Source of the DNA: Candidatus Fermentibacterota bacterium
GTDB taxonomy: Bacteria > JAFGKV01
Reading direction: 5' to 3'
Length of the DNA stretch: 14,516 nt
Assembly (NCBI GenBank): GCA_016928395.1
Contig: JAFGKV010000175.1
Span: 1 to 14,516 of the forward strand
Shown here: one piece after another, positions 1 to 6,069 of the stretch
How the letters are laid out: each line of letters opens with the position of its first letter
How positions within the stretch are numbered: position 1 is the stretch's first letter
The notes under the pieces: model-generated
What the model saw: the letters and a program-made list of their open reading frames with translations, nothing else
Told to the model about the DNA's origin: nothing
Database searches by the model: none
Made by a program: the position numbers and the translations under genes

Positions 1-1494
1 ATAGTCAAGGGTCTCGGCCAGCGTATCCAGCCCGCCCTGATGCTCTATCACGCGGCATCGAGCGGGAGGCAATGCTCTGACTGAAAGGTCCATGCCCTCC
101 GGCGCGTCCGCCGTGATTACGCCGATCATCATGGTGAACCTGGCCCGCAGACCGGGACCGTCCAGCACCGCTACATACTCCGCATCAGGTTCTGTGATAT
201 GCCTCTCCAGGATGCCAAGCCCTTCTTCCACCACAGCCTTGATCCGTTCGCCGCACTCATGGATGGTGCATTCCCCCTCGACGCCGGCAACCGTGAGCGG
301 CGGCCGGTCATGCATTCGCAGGGGTTCTTCATCGCGGGCCGCATAGAGCGGTGCCGGGATGGGAGGGAGTTCGGCTATCCAGGGCTGATCCCCCACGCCG
401 AACATGAACGACAGCGGTCGCCAGACCCGCTCCGCCCAGGCCTCTTCGTTGTGTTCTGCCTCGATGTCTTGGAACCAGATGAGGTTTTCACCCACCACCA
501 TCCCCTTGCGCTGGAGAATCTCCAGCATTCGGTCACATCCGGCCTGCAGCCAGTGTTCCAGGCCGATGCCGCCATTGTCCAGGTATAACCGAACAGGGAG
601 GGCTGGTGCCGGTCCCGCGGAGGTCTTGCGGAGGTCGTCGAGAAAGAAGGCAGGGGAGAGGCACGCAGCCCGAGAGAATACGTCGGCATGATGCCAGACC
701 AGGAGGAAGGCTGCCAGACCCCCCATAGAGGATCCCATGACCGCGGTGTGCTCACGATCGGGCAGGGTTCGGTAGGTACGATCGATGAACGGCTTGAGGG
801 TGCTGATAACGAATCGCCGGTACGCCGCGCCCTTGTCGGTATCGGAGTACTCGGCGTAGCGGTCTCCCGTATTGTTGATGGCCACGACGATAATGCTTGG
901 AAGTGCACCCATCCCTATGAGCTCGGACGCGACTTCATCCACGCGCCAGTCGGCCCCGAACGACGAGGTGGTGGGATCGAAGACCTGCTGGCCGTCATGC
1001 ATGTAGATCACCGGGTAGCCGACGGTCTCCTCGTCATAGCCCGGGGGCAACCAGACATGGATATCTCTGGGGAGAAGGCCTTTCCCCCGCATCGCAGGAT
1101 GGGTGTGGGTCGTACCGGTAATGCCGCCGCTAAGCGGCCTCTCCTCTTTCCAGGCCGGCACAACAGTGGTGAGGACGGTGTCACCAATCACCGTATGCAT
1201 CGAGTTGTCGGGCACTGACCCATCACCCCTTAGGGCCTCATGATCCCATGAACCCAAGGTGATCTTGTATTCCAGAAGAGTCCCTACCGGGAAGAAGAAC
1301 GAGCGCTCCCACGCACCGTCAGCTTGGATGAACAGGGGCGTGGCGCCGGGGCGCCAGCTTCCGATGGAGGACAGGTTGCCCACAACATAGACTTGGGCGT
1401 TCTCGGGCAAGGAGTCAGGCTCCACCCTGAACGTGACGGTGGCTGCACTGGCGGTCATGGCGGCAATCAACGTCGCACCCAATCCAGGAAGCAT
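1..1494 (-). CDS. Exported CBM20-like / alpha/beta-hydrolase esterase / GyrI-like fusion protein (3' end beyond window)
   Basis: This frame is open from an ATG at 1494 to the left edge (498 codons, no stop), so the C-terminus is missing. Residues 1-18 resemble a signal peptide with an Ala-Ser-Ala cleavage region, though without a basic start. Residues ~19-112 look like a CBM20 starch-binding-type beta-sandwich (VYVVGN, GSWRPG, LEYKITLGSWD). Residues ~120-365 are an Esterase D/enterochelin-esterase-type hydrolase: nucleophile motif GSSMGG with Ser256, probable Asp307 in YLDNGG, and probable His348 in AEHNE. Residues ~395-498 resemble the GyrI/AraC-effector-binding fold (PPLTVAGVEG at its start, CRVIEHQGGLDTLAETL near its end). 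In-frame TAA lies about 40 bases upstream, so 1494 is the first plausible start; the Shine-Dalgarno is weak. The substrate is unknown: a carbohydrate ester or polysaccharide-linked ester would fit the CBM. The esterase call is firm, the CBM20 call good, and the GyrI call likely but based on pattern alone. Confidence 0.85.
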   Translation of the reverse strand, partial: MLPGLGATLIAAMTASAATVTFRVEPDSLPENAQVYVVGNLSSIGSWRPGATPLFIQADGAWERSFFFPVGTLLEYKITLGSWDHEALRGDGSVPDNSMHTVIGDTVLTTVVPAWKEERPLSGGITGTTHTHPAMRGKGLLPRDIHVWLPPGYDEETVGYPVIYMHDGQQVFDPTTSSFGADWRVDEVASELIGMGALPSIIVVAINNTGDRYAEYSDTDKGAAYRRFVISTLKPFIDRTYRTLPDREHTAVMGSSMGGLAAFLLVWHHADVFSRAACLSPAFFLDDLRKTSAGPAPALPVRLYLDNGGIGLEHWLQAGCDRMLEILQRKGMVVGENLIWFQDIEAEHNEEAWAERVWRPLSFMFGVGDQPWIAELPPIPAPLYAARDEEPLRMHDRPPLTVAGVEGECTIHECGERIKAVVEEGLGILERHITEPDAEYVAVLDGPGLRARFTMMIGVITADAPEGMDLSVRALPPARCRVIEHQGGLDTLAETLDY

Positions 1495-1548
1495 GCTCTG
1501 GCTCTTCGAATTCGGGTCAGGGGGTGTAGATTAAGGGTTCAGGGTTCG

Positions 1549-1608
1549 GCTCGCTCTGCGAGCAGGTTCCAGGGTTCAGCTCGCTCTGCGAGCAGGTTCC
1601 AGGGTTCA
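1549..1608. repeat. Two tandem 30-bp hairpin repeat units
   Basis: Two identical 30-bp units lie head to tail (1549-1578 and 1579-1608). Each starts with a perfect 6-bp hairpin, GCTCGC-TCT-GCGAGC, followed by AGGTTCCAGGGTTCA. The same stem with other loops recurs at 14276-14313, so this is a dispersed intergenic family. There are no variable spacers, so it is not a CRISPR array. Confidence 0.9.
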
Positions 1609-1637
1609 GGGTTCAGTCGGGCCTCTGCCGCCTCTCC
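1601..1637. repeat. 37-bp direct repeat, copy 1
   Basis: It begins AGGGTTCAGGGTTCAGT and ends GCCTCTGCCGCCTCTCC. It matches 1764-1800 except at the two- to three-base junction (CGGG here, GCGG there). In both copies a 7-bp pyrimidine array follows directly or within a few bases, so the duplicated unit may include the array. Confidence 0.9.
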
Positions 1638-1640
1638 CAT

Positions 1641-1661
1641 CTCCTATCTCCTATCTCCTAT
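1641..1661. repeat. 7-bp tandem array (CTCCTAT x3)
   Basis: Three exact copies of CTCCTAT, flanked by near-copies on both sides. It is the same period and a close variant of the array at 1806-1840. Such arrays are prone to slippage, so copy number may vary between strains or in the assembly. Confidence 0.9.
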
Positions 1662-1763
1662 CTCTGTCGCCGCCCGCCGGGGATCGGTATCGGTATCGAC
1701 ATCGTTTGTCGTAGTCGACGAGCTTGAGCAGTCGAGCACGAGCTTTGGATGTACTCTCACACA

Positions 1764-1800
1764 AGGGTTCAGGGTTCAGTGCGGCCTCTGCCGCCTCTCC
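1764..1800. repeat. 37-bp direct repeat, copy 2
   Basis: Second copy of the 1601-1637 repeat. It is preceded by unrelated sequence and followed by the second 7-bp array. Confidence 0.9.
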
Positions 1801-1805
1801 TCCCT

Positions 1806-1840
1806 CCTCACTCCTCACTCCTCACTCCTATCTCCTCACT
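1806..1840. repeat. 7-bp tandem array (CCTCACT family, 5 units)
   Basis: Units are CCTCACT, CCTCACT, CCTCACT, CCTATCT, CCTCACT. The fourth unit is the same heptamer (rotated) as the array at 1641-1661, which ties the two arrays to one repeat family. It ends 18 bases from the encoded CCA of tRNA-His. Confidence 0.9.
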
Positions 1841-1858
1841 CTATTGCTGACTGCCGAC

Positions 1859-1935
1859 TGGGGTGGGTGATGGGGATTGAACCCACGACGACTGGATCCA
1901 CAGTCCAGCGCTCTACCAGCTGAGCTACACCCACC
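1859..1935 (-). tRNA. tRNA-His (anticodon GTG), with encoded G-1 and CCA
   Basis: A full cloverleaf can be read on the minus strand. The acceptor stem is GTGGGTG (1934-1928) paired with CACCCAC (1869-1863). The D arm follows with AGCTCAGCTGGTAGAGC. The anticodon stem CTGGA/TCCAG encloses loop CTGTGGA, giving anticodon GTG (His). The T arm has loop TTCAATC with a GTGGG/CCCAT stem. Base C at 1935 on the plus strand gives G-1, which can pair with C73 (1862): the identity element of bacterial tRNA-His. CCA is encoded at 1861-1859. It lies 80 bp downstream of folD on the same strand, so it may be cotranscribed or have its own weak promoter in that gap. I see no convincing consensus promoter there, only a short hairpin just upstream of the tRNA. 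Confidence 0.97.
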
Positions 1936-2015
1936 GATGGCCCGCTTCCGCAGGGTGCGGGAAACTCGTATATGGAAACCCGAAGCCGGATGCTTGTTCC
2001 AGACTCGCCGAAGCC

Positions 2016-2888
2016 CTAGCCCGCCTTTCGTTCAGCAGCCACGACAACGTTGTGCATGAGCATAGCCACTGTCAAGGGGCCGACACCCTTGGGCACGGGC
2101 GTTAGGGCCGCAGCGACTGAACGAACGTCGTCGAAGGCGACGTCTCCCACCAGTCGGTCATCCACGCGGTTAATGCCGACATCAACCACCACGGCGCCTT
2201 CTTTGACCATGGAGGCGGTGACGAACCGGGGTTTTCCTATGGCCACCACCAGAATGTCGGCCTGGCGGCACAGTTCTGGAAGACTACCGGTCCGGGAGTG
2301 CGCGATGGTCACCGTGGCGTCCGCCTTGGTCAGCAGCAGGGCCATGGGCATCCCCACGATATTGCTACGGCCCAGCACCACGGCTCGTGCGCCGGCAGGG
2401 TCGATCCCGTAGAAGGCCAGCATCTCCATGACGCCCGCAGGGGTGCAGGAGACGAACATCGGCGAAAACCCTTTGAGTGCCAAAGCCCCCATGTTCGCCG
2501 GATGGAACCCATCGACATCCTTGTCGGCCCGCACGGTTTGCTGAACGCCAGCCGTGTCGTAGCCTGAGGGAAGGGGCAGTTGCACCAGGATCCCGTCAAT
2601 GCCGTCGGCGTGATTCCACTCATCGATGACATGGCGGATCCTCGCCTCGCCCGCGTCAGAGGGCAGGTGCTCCTGAATGGAGGCGATACCGAGTTTCTCC
2701 GCCGCATTGACCTTGCCACGCACATAGGAGAGAGACGCCGGGTCGTCTCCGACCACCAGAGTCGCCAGGGTCGGCACATGACCGGCGGCAGACGCCGCAG
2801 CGATGCGTGGCGCCAAATCCGCGTAGATTCGATCGCGAACCGGCGCGCCCTCCATCAGGATGAACGGAGATACCACCAGGTTACTCAC
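2016..2888 (-). CDS. folD: Bifunctional methylene-THF dehydrogenase / methenyl-THF cyclohydrolase FolD
   Basis: Converts 5,10-methylene-THF to 5,10-methenyl-THF using NADP+ (usually) and then to 10-formyl-THF, feeding purine synthesis and fMet-tRNA formation in the cytosol. The 290 residues match the family's usual length (about 285-300). Visible signatures: YVRGK with catalytic Tyr55 and Lys59, GILVQLPLP at 99-107, DKDVDGFHP at 122-130, the nucleotide-binding [17 protein letters not shown] at 170-186, and [11 protein letters not shown] at 263-273. In the last motif Lys267 stands where most homologues have Gly. The start is a GTG that overlaps the last codons and stop of glyA by 8 bp with no clear Shine-Dalgarno, suggesting translational coupling. 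GlyA makes the substrate of FolD, so the pairing makes metabolic sense. Confidence 0.97.
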   Translation of the reverse strand: MSNLVVSPFILMEGAPVRDRIYADLAPRIAAASAAGHVPTLATLVVGDDPASLSYVRGKVNAAEKLGIASIQEHLPSDAGEARIRHVIDEWNHADGIDGILVQLPLPSGYDTAGVQQTVRADKDVDGFHPANMGALALKGFSPMFVSCTPAGVMEMLAFYGIDPAGARAVVLGRSNIVGMPMALLLTKADATVTIAHSRTGSLPELCRQADILVVAIGKPRFVTASMVKEGAVVVDVGINRVDDRLVGDVAFDDVRSVAAALTPVPKGVGPLTVAMLMHNVVVAAERKAG

Positions 2889-4134
2889 TAGTCAGGAGAT
2901 CGGAGTAGAGCGGGAATGCCTCGCACAACTCCCTGACCTTGGCCTTTACCGTGTTCATTTCGCTCTCGTCATCGATGTGGGTCAAGACCCGATCGATGAG
3001 TTCGGCGATGTGGCGCATCTGGGGCTCCTTCATGCCGCGGGTGGTCACCGCCGGCGTGCCGATGCGGAGCCCACTGGCGATGAACGGCTTCTCGGGGTCA
3101 AAGGGTATGGTGTTCTTATTGACCGTGATGCCGGCCTTGTCCAATGCCTCCTCGGCCACCTTGCCGGTGAGCTTCTTGGGAATGAGGCTCACGAGGAAGA
3201 GGTGCGTATCGGTGCCGCCGCTTACGATGTGATAGCCCAGCTCAGCCATGGCCTGGGCGAAGGCGGCGGCATTGCGGCGCACCTGCTTCTGGTATGCGCG
3301 GAACTCCTCGGTCATGGCCAGCTTGAAGCACACGGCCTTTGCGGCGATGACGTGCATGAGGGGGCCGCCTTGGGTGCCGGGGAAGTTCTGAGAGTTGATC
3401 CCTTTGGCGAACTCCTGTTTCATGAGGATGAGCCCGCCCCTCGGTCCGCGCAATGTTTTGTGGGTCGTGCTGGTCACGATGTCGGCAAAGGGAACCGGTG
3501 AAGGATGCTCACCGGCCGCGACCAAACCCGCGATATGGGCCATATCTACCACCAGGCGCGCGCCCACCTCATCGGCAATACTGCGGAAGGCGGCGAAGTC
3601 TAACGTGCGTGGATAGGCGCTGGCTCCGGCAACGATAAGCCTCGGGCGGGCCTCCTGCGCCACCTTGCGCAGCTCGTCATAGTCGAGTTGCTCCGTGGCC
3701 TGACTGACGCCGTACTGCACCACCTTGAAAAAACGGCCCGAGAAGTTGACGGGATGCCCGTGGCTCAGGTGACCGCCGTGGGAAAGGTTCATTCCCAACA
3801 AGGTGTCGCCGGGATTGGCCACGGAGAAGTAGGCGGTCATGTTGGCCTGGGTGCCCGAGTGTGGCTGCACATTTGCGGCGTCTGCCCCGAAAAGCTCCTT
3901 GGCTCGTTCCCGGGCGAGATTTTCAGCAACGTCAACGTTCACGCACCCGCCATAGTAACGCTTCCCAGGATAGCCTTCCGCGTACTTGTTGGTCATCACC
4001 GAGCCCGTGGCTTCCAGCACGGCACGGCTGGTGAAGTTCTCGCTGGCGATGAGCTCCAGGGTCGTGATCTGGCGCACGACTTCAGCACGTATCGCCTCGA
4101 AAATCTCAGGATCGACCATCTTCAGGTGCTTCAT
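2881..4134 (-). CDS. glyA: Serine hydroxymethyltransferase GlyA
   Basis: PLP enzyme that interconverts serine plus THF and glycine plus 5,10-methylene-THF in the cytosol, the main entry of one-carbon units. At 417 residues it matches the bacterial standard length. Signatures include [11 protein letters not shown] (27-37), [13 protein letters not shown] (51-63), [11 protein letters not shown] (88-98), [14 protein letters not shown] (195-208) and the PLP-binding [13 protein letters not shown] (222-234) with Lys226. The ATG at 4134 follows a strong Shine-Dalgarno (AAAGGAG) 8 bases upstream; a second ATG at codon 6 is less well placed. It begins 17 bp after the M23 gene and overlaps folD by 8 bp, so it is an internal gene of the minus-strand operon. 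Confidence 0.98.
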   Translation of the reverse strand: MKHLKMVDPEIFEAIRAEVVRQITTLELIASENFTSRAVLEATGSVMTNKYAEGYPGKRYYGGCVNVDVAENLARERAKELFGADAANVQPHSGTQANMTAYFSVANPGDTLLGMNLSHGGHLSHGHPVNFSGRFFKVVQYGVSQATEQLDYDELRKVAQEARPRLIVAGASAYPRTLDFAAFRSIADEVGARLVVDMAHIAGLVAAGEHPSPVPFADIVTSTTHKTLRGPRGGLILMKQEFAKGINSQNFPGTQGGPLMHVIAAKAVCFKLAMTEEFRAYQKQVRRNAAAFAQAMAELGYHIVSGGTDTHLFLVSLIPKKLTGKVAEEALDKAGITVNKNTIPFDPEKPFIASGLRIGTPAVTTRGMKEPQMRHIAELIDRVLTHIDDESEMNTVKAKVRELCEAFPLYSDLLTSE

Positions 4135-4151
4135 TCCCAGGCTCCTTTAGG

Positions 4152-6053
4152 TCACGGCCCTTCGAGGGCCGGCGTTGCGCAAGGGTCGGTCTCACCGGGT
4201 TGGCTGCGGGCATCCGTGGCCAACACCCGGTAATACCCCTGTGTGGTATTCAGAAATGGCTCACGTACAAGAAAACACGTATCGGCGACGGCTGCCAGTA
4301 GCCTGCCCGGTTCGACGGCGTATGGCATCGGGATCTGATAGACGAGATACCTGGCTGCTCCGTTCATCCGCCGCCACGACAGGAGTAGGTCGTGTCCGGT
4401 CTTCTCGCAGCACAACTCCAGCGGCGGATTCCCATTGGCGAGGGTGACCGTCATTGAGTCTACGGCGGCATTGCCGGAGGCATCGCGGGCCGTGACTCGC
4501 ACCACGTACTGGCCGTCCGGCAGGAGGGCGGTGTTGAAGGAATTCGCGTCGTCGCTGGGTTCGGGGATACCGGTGCCATTGCTGTTGGTGAGAATGTGGT
4601 AGAAGCGGCGGTCATCGTAGTCACCGGCCGTGGGGCATACCGTATCATGTTTCCAGAGGACGGGAACGATGAGTTCATCGAACGCGCCACCCTGATAGAC
4701 GTCGATTTCACCGTCGAAGTAGACCGCCAGGCGGTCGTCGACCACCGGGAATGACGGGGCATCCTGCGGATAGATATGGTAGCGGATTTCCTGGGCGCAG
4801 ACGACCCATGAGCTCTTTATTCGATCGCCGACATGGGCGATGATATCCACGAGGCCGGCGAGTGAATCTGGGGCCAAATAGGTCGATGTGTTGTCGTCGC
4901 AGAAGGCCAGGAGGGCGCCGTTGGCCTCATCGAAAAACGGCGGATCCGTCTCCTGGATCTCGGTGGCCAAGAGCAGGGGGTTCCCGGTGCAAAGCCATTG
5001 ACCGTTCCACGTGGTTCCTTGGTCGGCGATCCGCGCGAAATGGAGATGGGTGAAATCAGCCACGGGCCACGGTATCAAGGCACCGAGGTAGTCGCCCTGG
5101 GCCACCGTGTCTCCTACACTCACTGCGATGCTGGGCAGGTCTAGATGGGCGTACAACCACCCCTCTGAGGGGGCCGGCCCTGCCGAATCGCCGATGGCCA
5201 CCCGCCAGTGATACGACCCTGAGGTAGTAAGCACCGCTTTGACCGCCCCGGGCGCGACGGCATACACGGGCTCGTAATGGCTTCCCAGGAGGTCCACGCC
5301 CGGATGGCGGTAGGGGGTGACTCCGTACTTCTGATACTCACCGTAGCTGTTGCCGATGGGCGGCAGCGTGTCAGGAAGGAATGGCGATGGGAATCCACGG
5401 GAACGAACCTTGCGTGGAACGGGTGACACGGCCCGCATTGAATCCCGTCTCATGGCAGTGCCGTCCCATTGTGCCCATACTACCCAGTCGTTGACGCGGG
5501 AACAACCACGGATGATGCATCGGGCTGCGTGCGCGTCACCTCCACACCAGGTGATGCGCTCACCGGGTTCGATCCGCAGTACTGAGGCTCTTCCATTGCC
5601 GTCAACCAGATAGGCCTCTGCACTCGTTGCCGCCAGGAGTCCCTCAGGGGTCCATGTCATGCCAACCACCGGGCGGGGCAAAACCGTGGATCTTTGAACG
5701 CCGCCTGCTTGGATTCTGATCGCGGATCCTTGCGCAATCGCCACGGCGCCCGAGCTGACTGCATAGGGAGAACCGGCCGCATAGGCCGCCACCGGCCTCC
5801 CTTGCCCGTCCAAGACCTCAAGGCGATCGCCGGCCAAGAATGCAAACAACAGACGGTCAGGGGAGACCTGTGGGCTGCGGAATGCAGAGCGCGTCAGGGT
5901 GTGCAGCGTGTCACCGGCGCGGGTGGTGAACGCCATCCGGCAGAAGCCCCCCGCGTTCACCTCCACCCGCACCATGCCATGGCGGGTTGAGAATGAGTCG
6001 GTGTGTGCCGCAAGGGAGACGCAGACGAGCAAGGCTGCGGCGCAGCTAGTCAT
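4152..6053 (-). CDS. Secreted M23 (LytM-type) metallopeptidase-domain protein
   Basis: 633 residues from the ATG at 6053. The frame runs open further upstream, but the extra residues lie inside the kinase gene and lack export features. The chosen start gives a short signal peptide (MTSCAAALLVCVSLAAHTDS) and lies 16 bp after the kinase stop, with a weak GGAAAA ribosome site. Residues ~25-215 are beta-rich and exported-looking, with a possible propeller-like pattern that I do not recognise. Residues ~235-370 are the M23 core: HPGVD gives ligands His250 and Asp254, YAHLD gives His303, and THLHF gives His336 and zinc ligand His338, so the LytM residue set is intact. Residues ~375-540 include an Ig-like stretch (LPDGQYVVRVTARDASGNA), and ~545-620 a fibronectin-III-like module. 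The likely role is peptidoglycan cleavage or another periplasmic or surface peptidase function. Its place between a kinase and glyA is unusual. Confidence 0.85.
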   Translation of the reverse strand: MTSCAAALLVCVSLAAHTDSFSTRHGMVRVEVNAGGFCRMAFTTRAGDTLHTLTRSAFRSPQVSPDRLLFAFLAGDRLEVLDGQGRPVAAYAAGSPYAVSSGAVAIAQGSAIRIQAGGVQRSTVLPRPVVGMTWTPEGLLAATSAEAYLVDGNGRASVLRIEPGERITWCGGDAHAARCIIRGCSRVNDWVVWAQWDGTAMRRDSMRAVSPVPRKVRSRGFPSPFLPDTLPPIGNSYGEYQKYGVTPYRHPGVDLLGSHYEPVYAVAPGAVKAVLTTSGSYHWRVAIGDSAGPAPSEGWLYAHLDLPSIAVSVGDTVAQGDYLGALIPWPVADFTHLHFARIADQGTTWNGQWLCTGNPLLLATEIQETDPPFFDEANGALLAFCDDNTSTYLAPDSLAGLVDIIAHVGDRIKSSWVVCAQEIRYHIYPQDAPSFPVVDDRLAVYFDGEIDVYQGGAFDELIVPVLWKHDTVCPTAGDYDDRRFYHILTNSNGTGIPEPSDDANSFNTALLPDGQYVVRVTARDASGNAAVDSMTVTLANGNPPLELCCEKTGHDLLLSWRRMNGAARYLVYQIPMPYAVEPGRLLAAVADTCFLVREPFLNTTQGYYRVLATDARSQPGETDPCATPALEGP

Positions 6054-6069
6054 AGCGTGTTTTCCAGCG

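Larger units (their letters stand above)
1495..1858. other. 364-bp repeat-rich spacer without a gene
   Basis: This spacer lies between the 3' end of tRNA-His and the start of the esterase gene. It holds two 30-bp hairpin units, a 37-bp direct repeat (1601-1637 and 1764-1800), GGGTTCA-type repeats, a hexamer run (ATCGGT, ATCGGT, ATCGAC) at 1683-1700, and two 7-bp pyrimidine-rich tandem arrays. A 199-codon plus-strand frame crosses it and the tRNA, but its product is low-complexity and not credible. I see no clear promoter for the esterase gene in it, although one would be expected if the tRNA transcript ends here. Confidence 0.8.

Noticed and set aside
375-908. 177-codon minus-strand frame
   Set aside because: Same strand as the esterase gene but a different frame; Ser/Pro/Arg-rich with no domain, while the esterase frame is uninterrupted through it.
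199-1218. Several plus-strand frames over the first 1.2 kb
   Set aside because: They are antisense to the continuous esterase frame, which shows an intact GSSMGG motif and known domains.
1549-1608. CRISPR array
   Set aside because: Only two directly abutting identical units with no unique spacers, and no cas gene in the window.
1324-1923. 199-codon plus-strand frame
   Set aside because: It crosses the repeat spacer and the tRNA-His gene; the product is repetitive low-complexity sequence created by the repeats.
1859-1935. tRNA-His as an attachment site for an integrated element
   Set aside because: No integrase gene, no duplicated tRNA 3' end and no mobile-element genes nearby; the flanking repeats look like dispersed intergenic repeats.
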